Assembly: GCA_913060515.1 (NCBI GenBank)
Contig: CAJXRZ010000034.1
Span: forward strand, 1 to 64,000
Reading direction: 5' to 3'
From: an uncultured Pseudomonadota bacterium
Lineage (GTDB): Bacteria > Myxococcota_A > UBA796 > CAJQPC01
Length of the DNA: 64,000 nt
This document shows, piece after piece, positions 8,352-16,153 of this stretch. Position 1 is the first letter of the stretch. Each line of letters starts with the position of its first letter. The notes under the pieces were generated by a model. That model had not been told where the DNA came from, did no database searches, and was given only the letters and a program-made list of their open reading frames with translations. The position numbers and the translations under genes are program-made.

Positions 8352-9086
8352 ATGACCGCACTCGACCCCGGCGTCTTGGACGCCTTCGACCAGCACCAGC
8401 GTCGGGCCATCTCGCTACTCGGACAGATCACCGGCGAGCTCGCCGTTGGTCTGAGCGAGGTCGACGTGGACGAACTCATCCGCGAGAAGGCCTTGGCCGC
8501 CGGCTTTGACCGCTGGTTCCATCCGCCGGAGATCCGCATTGGGCCCAGAGCTGCAGACGACAAAATTCGTCCGCGCCCCAGCTCAAAGGCACGCATTCAA
8601 GCCGGCGATCCCGTGGTCCTGAGCTTGGCACCGGCCAGCTCCGAGGCCTTCGGAGAGGTCGGCACCACGGTCGTCTTGGACGCCGACGAGCCAGCCCTTT
8701 TGGGTGTGGCCCGGGAGTGCACCCGCGGCTGCGTGGGCTACGCCAGCCACCTCAAGACCGTGGGCGAGATCTTCGTCTTCGCCAAGGCCTGGGCCGTCAA
8801 CCACCGCCTGACCTTGAGCAACCCACGCTCCATTGGGCACCGTCTGCTGCCCAAGAACGGCACTCTGCGCGATCACGACTACCCGCACACCGCGCACTTC
8901 GCGACCTGGCTGCGGCGCCATCAGGTTCACTTCCTGAACCCCTCTCGGGTGGACGGCATGTGGATGATGCGCCCCCTGCTCAGCGACGGAAACTTCGCCG
9001 CGAGCTTTGCCGAGGTGGTCTACATCAACGGCGATGAGAAGCGCGTCCTGGGCCGTGACAGCCTGGACGAGATCGGCACCTTTTAG
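8352..9086 (+). CDS. M24-type (pita-bread) peptidase-like protein with degenerate metal site
   Basis: The 244-residue protein follows the methionine aminopeptidase/prolidase fold pattern: a helical start, the segment ELIREKALAAGFDRWFHPPEIRIG, the strand pair around GDPVVLSLAP and GEVGTTVVLD, an SIGHRLLPKNG segment where M24 enzymes have GHGIG, and EVVYINGDEKRVLG where the last metal Glu is expected. However the first metal Asp of the usual GDxVxxDxG motif is replaced (VVLSLAP). The second is not obvious either, so I infer loss of peptidase activity or a binding role. TAGTCT ends 6 bases before the ATG, and no ribosome site is seen. Follows slt by 44 bp. Confidence 0.65.
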   Translation: MTALDPGVLDAFDQHQRRAISLLGQITGELAVGLSEVDVDELIREKALAAGFDRWFHPPEIRIGPRAADDKIRPRPSSKARIQAGDPVVLSLAPASSEAFGEVGTTVVLDADEPALLGVARECTRGCVGYASHLKTVGEIFVFAKAWAVNHRLTLSNPRSIGHRLLPKNGTLRDHDYPHTAHFATWLRRHQVHFLNPSRVDGMWMMRPLLSDGNFAASFAEVVYINGDEKRVLGRDSLDEIGTF

Positions 9087-9121
9087 CCGGCCTTTCCAAG
9101 GTTGGCCTGGGGGCCCTGGAC

Positions 9122-9754
9122 TCAGCGCCTAAAGGCCGAGATCACCTGCAGGTGGTGCTGTGCGTCTTGGACGCCGTCAAAGTGCAGGCCGTAGAGGTAG
9201 TGCCCGTCGCCTGCGACAAGGCGCCGGATCTCCCCGTCGACCAAGTAGGGCGGCTCCCCCTCTGGGGTGAAACGCACCCGAACCTTGCCACCTTGCACGA
9301 ACTTGAGCGCGATGCGCTGCGGCACCGCAAAGGCAAGCTGGGTGACCGAGAGGTCCACGATGCGTACATCCCCGCCCAAAAGCCGCAGGCCGCGCCCCTT
9401 GGCTGGCAGCACCTCGATCTGCGCGCTGGTCTTGGTGCGGGGGGTTGCCGGCGCAGGCGCGTCGGCCTGGAAGTCGTCCAGGTAGCCCAGGAGCAAGCCG
9501 GCGCCGCTGCGATCTGGGATGGGCACGCCGCTGCGCAGCACCGAGGCGGAGAAGGTGTAGGACTGGTCCTGCAGAGTGATCCATGCGCGCACATCCTCTC
9601 CACTGGAGAAGGCCGGGGCATCCAAGGCAACCACGATGCCCGCGCGCTCGATGCGCAGCACCCTTCCGCTCACCCACTCGCCGTCCTTGGACCGCAGTTG
9701 AAGGGTCAGACGGTCTTGTGCGGCTCGCTCGAGCAACTCACGGGGATCGGACAT
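9122..9754 (-). CDS. PilZ-like domain protein
   Basis: Probable YcgR/PilZ-type protein of 210 residues. The N-terminal half (RLTLQLRSKDGEWVSGRVLRIE) looks like a YcgR-N beta-barrel. The C-terminal half carries a PilZ-like beta-barrel with VRIVDLSVTQLAF, then GGKVRVRF and HYLYGLHFDGV. Classic PilZ domains bind c-di-GMP through RxxxR and (D/N)xSxxG. Here DLSVTQL lacks the glycine and no RxxxR is clear, so ligand binding is doubtful. AGGAG lies 5 bases before the ATG. Convergent with the M24-like gene. Confidence 0.62.
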   Translation of the reverse strand: MSDPRELLERAAQDRLTLQLRSKDGEWVSGRVLRIERAGIVVALDAPAFSSGEDVRAWITLQDQSYTFSASVLRSGVPIPDRSGAGLLLGYLDDFQADAPAPATPRTKTSAQIEVLPAKGRGLRLLGGDVRIVDLSVTQLAFAVPQRIALKFVQGGKVRVRFTPEGEPPYLVDGEIRRLVAGDGHYLYGLHFDGVQDAQHHLQVISAFRR

Positions 9755-9801
9755 CTAAACTCCTGCCGAGCTCCTCTATCCCCAGAGGCTATGAATGCAC
9801 C

Positions 9802-10689
9802 ATGCGCATCGCTCACATCACCGACATCCACATCCAACGCCGCCCCCAGCTCACTGAGCTCTTCGGCAAGCGCTTCCTCGGCGCAGCGAATCTCTACATC
9901 GCCGGGCGGCACGACCACTTCACACCCGCCGCGCAGGAGGCCTTGGTGCGCGCCCTAAAGGCACAGCAGCTGGACGTTGTGGCCTGCACCGGCGATTTGA
10001 CCGCTCTGGCGACCGATGAGGAGTTCCAGGCCGCCAAGGATCTGCTCGGGCCCATCTTTGCCGCGCAGCCCAGCGTGATCATCCCGGGCAACCACGACAC
10101 CTACGTGGCCCAGGCCGAAGCAGAGCGCTGGATCGAGCGATACTTTGGCGAGTGGACCGGAGAGGGAGACTGGCCTCGTTTGCACCAGCATGGCCAAGTG
10201 GCCTTCGTCGGCGTGGATGTGTGCAGGCACCGGCCCATCTTGAGCACGGGAGAGATCGACGCCCCTCAACTCCAGCGCTTGGATGCGCTCCTGGGGAGCC
10301 CGGAGCTGAACGAGAGCTTCGTTTTTCTGATGGTGCACTACCCCCTGCGCAACCGACGCGGTGAGCCCTACGGTCCGGACACGCGAAACATCAAGAACGC
10401 CGCCGCCCTCGAGGCCGTCCTGGCCAAACACAGCGCCCGAATCGGCGCGGTCCTTCACGGTCACGAACACCACGGCTTCCGCACCAAGATGCCCGTGAGC
10501 GACGGCCCGGACATCGACATCTTGAACCCTGGTGCTGGCGGCTACGCCCACCTGCCTGACAAGGGGCGCACCGCCCACTTCTGTATTTACACGGTGGCCG
10601 ATGGCCACATCGCGGAGGTGGAGCGCTTCGCTTTCGACGGCGCTGAGTTTGTACCGGAGCAAGGCGGCGCCTTCGCCAGCAAGGGATAG
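9802..10689 (+). CDS. Calcineurin-like metallophosphoesterase
   Basis: A dinuclear metal phosphoesterase of the calcineurin superfamily, 295 residues. All signature blocks are visible: TDIHIQ near residue 7 (D and H), CTGDLTAL near 70 (GD), IPGNHDTY near 95 (GNHD), a central MVHYP, and LHGHEHHG near 220 (GHxH). Related cytoplasmic proteins act as cAMP phosphodiesterases (CpdA) or lipid or nucleotide phosphatases; the sequence cannot choose. The start MRIAHITDIH at 9802 fits the family, which normally begins at the first strand; an in-frame upstream start at 9583 would overlap the PilZ-like gene on the other strand and add an unrelated extension. Confidence 0.87.
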   Translation: MRIAHITDIHIQRRPQLTELFGKRFLGAANLYIAGRHDHFTPAAQEALVRALKAQQLDVVACTGDLTALATDEEFQAAKDLLGPIFAAQPSVIIPGNHDTYVAQAEAERWIERYFGEWTGEGDWPRLHQHGQVAFVGVDVCRHRPILSTGEIDAPQLQRLDALLGSPELNESFVFLMVHYPLRNRRGEPYGPDTRNIKNAAALEAVLAKHSARIGAVLHGHEHHGFRTKMPVSDGPDIDILNPGAGGYAHLPDKGRTAHFCIYTVADGHIAEVERFAFDGAEFVPEQGGAFASKG

Positions 10690-10699
10690 GCTGGAGTCC

Positions 10700-11479
10700 A
10701 TGAACCGCAAATGGATTCGCGTCACCACCACAGAGACGGACCCAAACCGGACCTTGGCGGCCCTGAAGCAGACCTTCCCGCGCATGCGTCTGGGGGACCT
10801 GGTACACACCGCCGGCCGCCTGAGAGCGGGGCTGCCAGTGGTGGTGAAACAACGGGAGGTCCAGGACACGGGCGCCCTGACCCTCACCCTGGAAGATGGC
10901 CCCATGTTGCCCCTGCAGGCGGAGCCTCATCCCGCCTTCGAGCACGCTTGGTTTGGACTGAAGGCCCTGCTCTACCCCATCGTTCCCTTCGCCTACGATT
11001 GCTTGGAAGGGCCCGCTCTGGAAGAGGATGTGGCCTTGCTAGAGGCCGATCTGGGCCGAGCCCTCCCGGCGGAGCTCAAGAGCTTGCTGAGCCTGCACGA
11101 CGGGCAGCGCGCGGCAGGCCCGCTGCTCTGGGAGTTGGCCCCCATCTGCGAGCGGCTCATGACTTGGCAGTGGCTCAACCGCTCCGGCCATCCCCTGGAA
11201 TGGTGGAATCCGGACTGGTTTCCCGTGTTCTCCAACGGCAGCGGCGACTACCTGGTCTTGGACCTCTCACAACCCGAGCCGCCGCTCATCGAATACCGGC
11301 ACGACGAGGAAGAGCGCATTGTGGTCGCCCCGTCACTGAGCAGCTGGATTGCACAGCTGCACGAAGAGCTCTGCACCGGTCAGCTTTTTGCGAGCACCGT
11401 GGACGGCCGCTTCTCCGGTCTGACCCGCGTGGTCCCCACCGAGCCTCGGATGCAGGTGATTCGCTTCGACTACTCCTGA
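10700..11479 (+). CDS. SMI1/KNR4 (SUKH) family protein
   Basis: A 259-residue protein whose central part matches the SUKH fold: EEDVALLEADLGRALP followed by AELKSLLSLHDG, a Trp-rich middle (TWQWLNRSG, NPDWFPVF) and SNGSGDYLVLDL, then LSSWIAQLHEEL. SUKH proteins are often immunity proteins of contact-dependent toxins but also occur as general adaptors. No toxin gene is adjacent, so an adaptor role is equally likely. The N-terminal 80 residues and the C-terminal TRVVPTEPRMQVIRFDY are not part of that domain. TAGGCT ends 7 bases before the ATG, consistent with leaderless transcription; the gap to the phosphoesterase gene is 10 bp. Confidence 0.75.
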   Translation: MNRKWIRVTTTETDPNRTLAALKQTFPRMRLGDLVHTAGRLRAGLPVVVKQREVQDTGALTLTLEDGPMLPLQAEPHPAFEHAWFGLKALLYPIVPFAYDCLEGPALEEDVALLEADLGRALPAELKSLLSLHDGQRAAGPLLWELAPICERLMTWQWLNRSGHPLEWWNPDWFPVFSNGSGDYLVLDLSQPEPPLIEYRHDEEERIVVAPSLSSWIAQLHEELCTGQLFASTVDGRFSGLTRVVPTEPRMQVIRFDYS

Positions 11480-11483
11480 CAGC

Positions 11484-12155
11484 TCAGCGCACACGCCCGT
11501 AGATGCGCTCAATGAGCGGCAAGGGCAGGCCTGCCCTGTACAGCGCCGGCAGCGTGTTCATGAGCACCAGGTACTTGAAGGGCGCGGACTCAAAGCGCCG
11601 GGCGCTGACCTGTACCCGAGCCGGAACCCGCGCGATCTTGCCGAGGGCCCGCACCCGCTTGGAGAGCTCCAGATCCTCAAAGAGGGCCTGATCCGGACAG
11701 CCGCCGACGGCCTCAAAGACGGGACGACGCACAAAGAAGGCTTGGTCCCCGTAGGGCAAGCCGCTCACTCGGCTGCGCAGGTCTGCGACATGAAAGAGCG
11801 GCGCCAGGGCACCCTGGCCCGCGTGCCAGGTCTTGAATGCGCCTGCGACCACCCCAGGCTCGGAGAGGGCGCGCTCTACCTCCTGAATCCAGGAGTCCGG
11901 CAAACCGACATCGGCGTGCAGAATCAGCAGCACATCGCCCGTGGCCAGGGCAGCTGCGGCGTTGATCTGCTGGCCTCGACCGCGGGGGGCTTGCAGCGCT
12001 GTGCAGAAGCTGGCCTGGGCCAGCGCCCAGGTGCCATCTTGGCTGCCGCCATCGCAGACGATGACCTGATGAAGCCCCTCTCCCTCAAGCTCCTTGAGAC
12101 GTGTAGGCAGGTGCTGGGCCTCATCGAGCACCGGCAGCAGCACCGAGATGCGCAT
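11484..12155 (-). CDS. Family 2 glycosyltransferase, TIGR04283-like
   Basis: GT-A fold glycosyltransferase of 223 residues. It starts ISVLLPVLDEAQHLP, then VIVCDGGSQDGT and the DxD-equivalent LHADVGLPDSW, followed by GLPYGDQAFFVRR and FEDLELSKRVRALG. The overall length and the LPYGDQAFF block match the family annotated as rSAM/selenodomain-associated transferase 2 (TIGR04283). The usual partner transferase 1 (TIGR04282) is not next to it. The last 35 residues (LVLMNTLPALYRAGLPLP) are hydrophobic and may sit on the membrane. Its ATG overlaps the stop of the upstream gene by one base, implying coupled translation. Confidence 0.85.
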   Translation of the reverse strand: MRISVLLPVLDEAQHLPTRLKELEGEGLHQVIVCDGGSQDGTWALAQASFCTALQAPRGRGQQINAAAALATGDVLLILHADVGLPDSWIQEVERALSEPGVVAGAFKTWHAGQGALAPLFHVADLRSRVSGLPYGDQAFFVRRPVFEAVGGCPDQALFEDLELSKRVRALGKIARVPARVQVSARRFESAPFKYLVLMNTLPALYRAGLPLPLIERIYGRVR

Positions 12156-13219
12156 CAGCTCGCGGGATCCATCAGGCTGCGCCAGAGATCATCGGCCAGC
12201 TCAGAGGCCCGCGAGACGCCGTCCACAAACCACTTCCATCGGCCCAAGCGGTCCTCTGGAGCGGGGGGGCTGCCGACATCGATGGGATGGGGTGCGCTGT
12301 CCACAAAGGTGCCGCCCAGGAACTGGAAGACCTGAAGCAGAGACTGGTTGGCGTCCGTCTGGCCTCGTGCGGCGCCCAGAGCCCGTACCAAGCCGGTCGC
12401 GACAAGGTCTTCCGCCCCGCTGGGCGGAGGCAGCATGGCGTTCTTGGGAAGCACCAAGACCTGGCTCATTAGCTCCCCCAGGGCGGCGACCAGCGCCATG
12501 TCTCGGCCGTCGTCCTCATCGCCGAGCAAGGCCATGCCCATCATCCAATCCTCTACCGAGTCGCGGTGCTGTACGGAGAGGCGCCCCAGCCAAGGCTCCA
12601 GACCTCCGGCGACAAAGCGCTCCAGCAGCTCCGCGCCACTGAGGTCCAGGGGATCTGGCAGGCGCTGCTCTGTCGGGCCCAGGATCTGGTGCCACGGATG
12701 GCCAGCCTGTCCAGTGATGGCCCGTCCGGCCCGGAGGGTGATGGCCAGTCGGGTCAGGGTGGGCGCGGGGGCATCGAAGAGCATGTCCAGGAGGGCCGGC
12801 TCCGCCGGAATCCCCAGGGCCGACATGGCCACCCGGAGCTGCTTGGAGCGGTTCCGCGCCGCTGGCCGAGGGTCACGGGCCAGACGCACGAAGGCCTGTG
12901 TGGCCGGATGCAGGCCTTGACCCTGGGTGTCCAGCTCGAACCATGGCCCCAAGCCTTCGCGGCTCAAGCAGGCCAAGAGAGGGAGCTCGGCCGGACCAGG
13001 CAGGATGACCAGGGGTCCCTGGCCGTCCTCGCGTCCAACGCCACAGCTGGCCAGCACGTTGCTGTGGAAGATGGCCGGACCCTGCACGGGCGTGATGGTC
13101 TCCCGGTCTCCAACGATTCGCACGCGCAACCCTGGAATACCAAAGCTCCGAGCGCGAGAGAGCAGCAGAATGCCAGCGACCAAGGCGGCGGGCGAGTTGC
13201 CCTTGAGCTCAAGCTCCAC
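12155..13219 (-). CDS. Conserved-looking hypothetical protein
   Basis: I do not recognise the family. The 354-residue product begins with GTG at 13219 (AGGAG 6 bases upstream). Its N-terminal half reads as a thiolase- or kinase-like alpha/beta pattern (AALVAGILLLSRARSFGIPGL, VRIVGDRETITPV, GPAIFHSNVLASCGVG). The middle has helical Arg-rich and Leu-rich stretches, and the C-terminal third is helical. No signal peptide or transmembrane helix. It lies between a PPOX-like membrane protein gene (12 bp gap) and the TIGR04283-type glycosyltransferase (1 bp overlap), so the three form one operon and may share a role. Confidence 0.7.
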   Translation of the reverse strand: MELELKGNSPAALVAGILLLSRARSFGIPGLRVRIVGDRETITPVQGPAIFHSNVLASCGVGREDGQGPLVILPGPAELPLLACLSREGLGPWFELDTQGQGLHPATQAFVRLARDPRPAARNRSKQLRVAMSALGIPAEPALLDMLFDAPAPTLTRLAITLRAGRAITGQAGHPWHQILGPTEQRLPDPLDLSGAELLERFVAGGLEPWLGRLSVQHRDSVEDWMMGMALLGDEDDGRDMALVAALGELMSQVLVLPKNAMLPPPSGAEDLVATGLVRALGAARGQTDANQSLLQVFQFLGGTFVDSAPHPIDVGSPPAPEDRLGRWKWFVDGVSRASELADDLWRSLMDPAS

Positions 13220-13231
13220 GGTGTCTCCTCT

Positions 13232-14101
13232 CTAAGTTCTGGGCTTGCTTGAGGCCTCGCCGCGAAGACGCAGTCCCAAGAGCGGCACCAAGGCCCAAGC
13301 CATCGTCGCGGTGAGCGTAACCACTGCAAGGTCCCACCCCCAAGCCAGGGTGGCCAGGACGCAGACCGCGCTCAAGGCCGAGCCCAGAGCGGCCAACTGA
13401 AGCAAGAGCACCGGGGCCAACAAACCTTGGGTCTGCAAAGGGGCCTGCTCCGCTGGGAGGCGACCCTGGCGCCACTTGGCGAAGGCCAAGGCCCTGAACC
13501 CGAGCATCAGTCCCTGCTGTGCGCTCAGGATGGCCACCACACCCAGAACCAGTGCGATGGGCCGCAGGGGCATCTCTGGGCCCATCCAGGCCACAAAACC
13601 CCACTGAATGGCGATGCCCAGGCCGACGAAGGGCCAGAGCGTCGCCAAACCCGTCTGAACCAAGCGGCGCAGCAAGCCCAGCTCCGGGACCGCTGGCGTG
13701 CGACCCGTGAAGCGCTCTCCAGGGTGGGCGCGTTGGTAGTCCACCTCTTCGGCCCAAAAAGGAATGGCCAAGATCCGGTTCGGATCCATGCCCTTGGGCA
13801 ACCAAGGCAGCAGCTCCAAGCGCCGCTTGTTGGCCATGACCGTGTTTCCGGCCACACAGCGGCCCTTGAGCCGGATTCTCAGGCCAGCCTCCCCGTCCAA
13901 CTCCAGGCTGGCCCGCGGGTCCACGCGCATGCGCTCGATGACCTTGGCCCCAGGGGAGATGAAGAGGAAGACGACGTCCTCGAAGGCGGCCGCCGGGGCC
14001 GTGACCGTCAAGGGATCCTCCACCCCCACGCGCAAGCGCAGAGCGTCAACGCCGGAGAGCACCCGCACGAGCTCCGTAGGAAGCAGATCTGTGCGGGCCA
14101 T
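13232..14101 (-). CDS. PPOX-like domain fused to a multi-helix membrane region
   Basis: The first ~140 residues resemble a split-barrel pyridoxamine-phosphate-oxidase-like domain (AFEDVVFLFISPG, RMRVDPRASLELDG, RLKGRCVAGNTV, RILAIPFWAEEVDYQRAHPG). The rest contains about four transmembrane helices (LATLWPFVGLGIAIQWGFVA; IALVLGVVAILSAQQGLML; LLAPVLLLQLAALGSALSAV; LAVVTLTATMAWALVPLLGL). An FMN-barrel attached to such a membrane region is unusual; the assignment is by pattern and not certain. The start is taken as ATG at 14101; a TTG at 14116 is also possible and neither has a strong ribosome site. First gene of a three-gene minus-strand operon. Confidence 0.65.
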   Translation of the reverse strand: MARTDLLPTELVRVLSGVDALRLRVGVEDPLTVTAPAAAFEDVVFLFISPGAKVIERMRVDPRASLELDGEAGLRIRLKGRCVAGNTVMANKRRLELLPWLPKGMDPNRILAIPFWAEEVDYQRAHPGERFTGRTPAVPELGLLRRLVQTGLATLWPFVGLGIAIQWGFVAWMGPEMPLRPIALVLGVVAILSAQQGLMLGFRALAFAKWRQGRLPAEQAPLQTQGLLAPVLLLQLAALGSALSAVCVLATLAWGWDLAVVTLTATMAWALVPLLGLRLRGEASSKPRT

Positions 14102-14192
14102 GGATCTCGAGGGCAAGAGGAGTGCAGCCCAATGCTACACCCTGGCCCAAGCTGGGTCACCCAGAGAGGTCAGCGGGTGCAGACAAGCCAGC

Positions 14193-15980
14193 TCAGTGCT
14201 GCTTCTTGCCCTTCCAGCCACCGCTGGTGGGGCCGCGGCCCTTGTAGTTCCCACTGGGCCCGCCACGGGGCCGGAAGGGAGGGCGATCGCCTTGAGGCTT
14301 GGCCATGAACACAGGACGCTCTTCGCCGCGAAGGGTCAGGCGCCGGTGCTGAGAGATGACCTGCTCAGCGAACTCCTGCGGCAAGGCCACGAAGCTCTTG
14401 CGGTCCACGACCGTGATGCGCCCAATCACCTCGGCCGGGATGCCAGCCTGGTTGGTCAGCGCGGCGACAAAGTCACCGGGCTGCACACCGCCGAAGCGGC
14501 CCACCGGGAAGAAGAGCTCTACGTGCGCGCCGCCGCCACCGCCGGCGTTGGAGCGGGCACCTGGGCCCTCCTGACGCATGCGTTGGGGGTTGGTTGGGCG
14601 AACGTTCTGCTTGCGAGAGCGGGCCCACATCGGCGGCAGGTCCTCTTCCGGCAGGGAGAGGTTCACGTTCTCGCTGCGGGCCAAGAGCTCCATGGCGGCG
14701 GCGGCCATGTCGGCCATGCTCCAACCACGCTCTTCCATCACCCGCTCCAAGAAGGCGGCAGCGTGAGGGTTCACGTCCTCGACCTTCTCGCTCATGCGGT
14801 CCACCAGACCTTGCTGCTGGCGGCGAGCGATGACGGCATCCGAGGCCACATCCGTCTGGGTGATGGTCACCTTGAGGATGCGCATCAGGTCTTGCAGCTT
14901 GCGGTTCTCACGGGGCGTGACGAAGGTCACGGCGGTGCCCTTGCGACCTGCTCGACCGGTACGGCCGATGCGGTGAACGTAGGTGTTGCGGTCCTGTGGC
15001 AGGTCCAGGTTCACCACGTGGGTGATGTGGGCCACGTCGATTCCGCGGGCGGCCACATCCGTGGCCACAACGATCTGCAGTCGCTTGGCGCGCAGACGCT
15101 CCAGGACACGCTCGCGAGCGGCCTGGGACAGGTCACCGTGCAGCTCGTCGGAGGCAAAGCCCAGACGGGAGAGCTCAGCGGCGACCTCGGCGCAGCCCTT
15201 TCGGGTGCGGGCGAAGATCAACACAGCGTCGTGATCCTCACTGCGAAGCAGGCGCAGCAGGCCTTCCAGCTTGTGCTCCTGGGGAACGCGCATCCAAACC
15301 TGGCGGATGTGATCGGAGCTGGCCTCCTTCGACTCCACCTGGACGACCAGTGGATCGGTCATGTGGGCCTTGGCGATGCGTGCGATCGGCGCAGGCATCG
15401 TGGCCGAGAAGAGGGCCGCCTTGCAGTCTTCGGGGACAGCAGCAAAGACGGTCTCCACGTCTTCGATAAAGCCCATGCGCAACATCTCGTCGGCCTCGTC
15501 CAGGACGAGCATCTTCAGGGAGTCCAGCTTCAGGGTCCCCTTCTCCATGTGATCCAGCACGCGTCCGGGCGTACCCACGACCACGTCCACGCCGCGGCGG
15601 AGCGCGCGCAGCTGTGGCGGGTAGGGCGCGCCACCGTAGATGGCCAGGATGCGCAGGTCGGAGCCAACCGCGTAGGTCTCCAGAGCGGTGTGCACCTGGA
15701 GCGCCAGCTCGCGGGTAGGCGCCAGAATCAAGCCCTGAACGGGCCCTGGCTTGGCATCCAGACACATCTGGAGCAGAGGCAGGCCAAAGGCCGCAGTCTT
15801 TCCAGAGCCGGTGCGTGCGCGGCCAATGACCGAGCGACCCTCCAAGAGAGGAGGAATGCCTGCTGCCTGAATTGGCGTGCAGGACTCAAAGCCCATCTTC
15901 TCAACAGCCTTCTGCAGGCTCTCAGCCAGCCCCAAGTCCGCAAACTGCACGGTGGGCTTCTCGTTTTGCTCGTCGCTCAT
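14193..15980 (-). CDS. DEAD-box RNA helicase with DbpA-like RNA-binding domain
   Basis: ATP-dependent RNA helicase, 595 residues, of the DeaD/CsdA or DbpA kind, acting in ribosome assembly or cold adaptation. Motifs in order: Q motif (FADLGL, then CTPIQ), motif I ARTGSGKTAAFG, Ia APTRELALQV, Ib TPGRVLDHM, II VLDEADEML, III FSATMPA, IV LIFARTRKG, V ATDVAARGID, VI HRIGRTGRAG. After a linker, residues about 470-550 (HVELFFPVGRFGGVQPGDFV to PQEFAEQVI) fit the DbpA RNA-binding domain. The tail is Gly/Arg/Lys-rich, as in many helicases. The start MSDEQNEKP at 15980 is chosen because the family starts near the Q motif; earlier in-frame codons give an unlikely leader. Confidence 0.94.
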   Translation of the reverse strand: MSDEQNEKPTVQFADLGLAESLQKAVEKMGFESCTPIQAAGIPPLLEGRSVIGRARTGSGKTAAFGLPLLQMCLDAKPGPVQGLILAPTRELALQVHTALETYAVGSDLRILAIYGGAPYPPQLRALRRGVDVVVGTPGRVLDHMEKGTLKLDSLKMLVLDEADEMLRMGFIEDVETVFAAVPEDCKAALFSATMPAPIARIAKAHMTDPLVVQVESKEASSDHIRQVWMRVPQEHKLEGLLRLLRSEDHDAVLIFARTRKGCAEVAAELSRLGFASDELHGDLSQAARERVLERLRAKRLQIVVATDVAARGIDVAHITHVVNLDLPQDRNTYVHRIGRTGRAGRKGTAVTFVTPRENRKLQDLMRILKVTITQTDVASDAVIARRQQQGLVDRMSEKVEDVNPHAAAFLERVMEERGWSMADMAAAAMELLARSENVNLSLPEEDLPPMWARSRKQNVRPTNPQRMRQEGPGARSNAGGGGGAHVELFFPVGRFGGVQPGDFVAALTNQAGIPAEVIGRITVVDRKSFVALPQEFAEQVISQHRRLTLRGEERPVFMAKPQGDRPPFRPRGGPSGNYKGRGPTSGGWKGKKQH

Positions 15981-16153
15981 AAAATCTATCGTCCTGGGGA
16001 GTTGCGCCCCATAGGTCGTAGGAGGCCCCCACGCCAGCGACGTATCCAACACGGCACGAAGCGAGGCAGGCCGTTCTCTGCAAGCCTGTCAGGAATGCGC
16101 CAATGCCGCGTTCCATGTTGAACCCCAATCAAGCTGCCATGTCACAAGGCCAC

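Noticed and set aside
9122-9754. c-di-GMP receptor call for the PilZ-like protein
   Set aside because: The RxxxR and the Gly of (D/N)xSxxG are not visible, so ligand binding is not claimed.
10700-11479. Toxin-immunity pair from the SUKH protein
   Set aside because: No polymorphic toxin gene is adjacent; SUKH alone is not enough.
14101-14130. Weak sigma-54-like element (TGCAC-N5-TTGC) before the PPOX-like membrane protein gene
   Set aside because: The conserved GG at -24 is absent, so it fails the RpoN consensus.
13764-16121. 785-residue plus-strand frame opposite the DEAD-box helicase
   Set aside because: High GC leaves the reverse frame open; the minus strand has all nine helicase motifs, while the plus frame shows low-complexity His/Gly-rich sequence and no motif.
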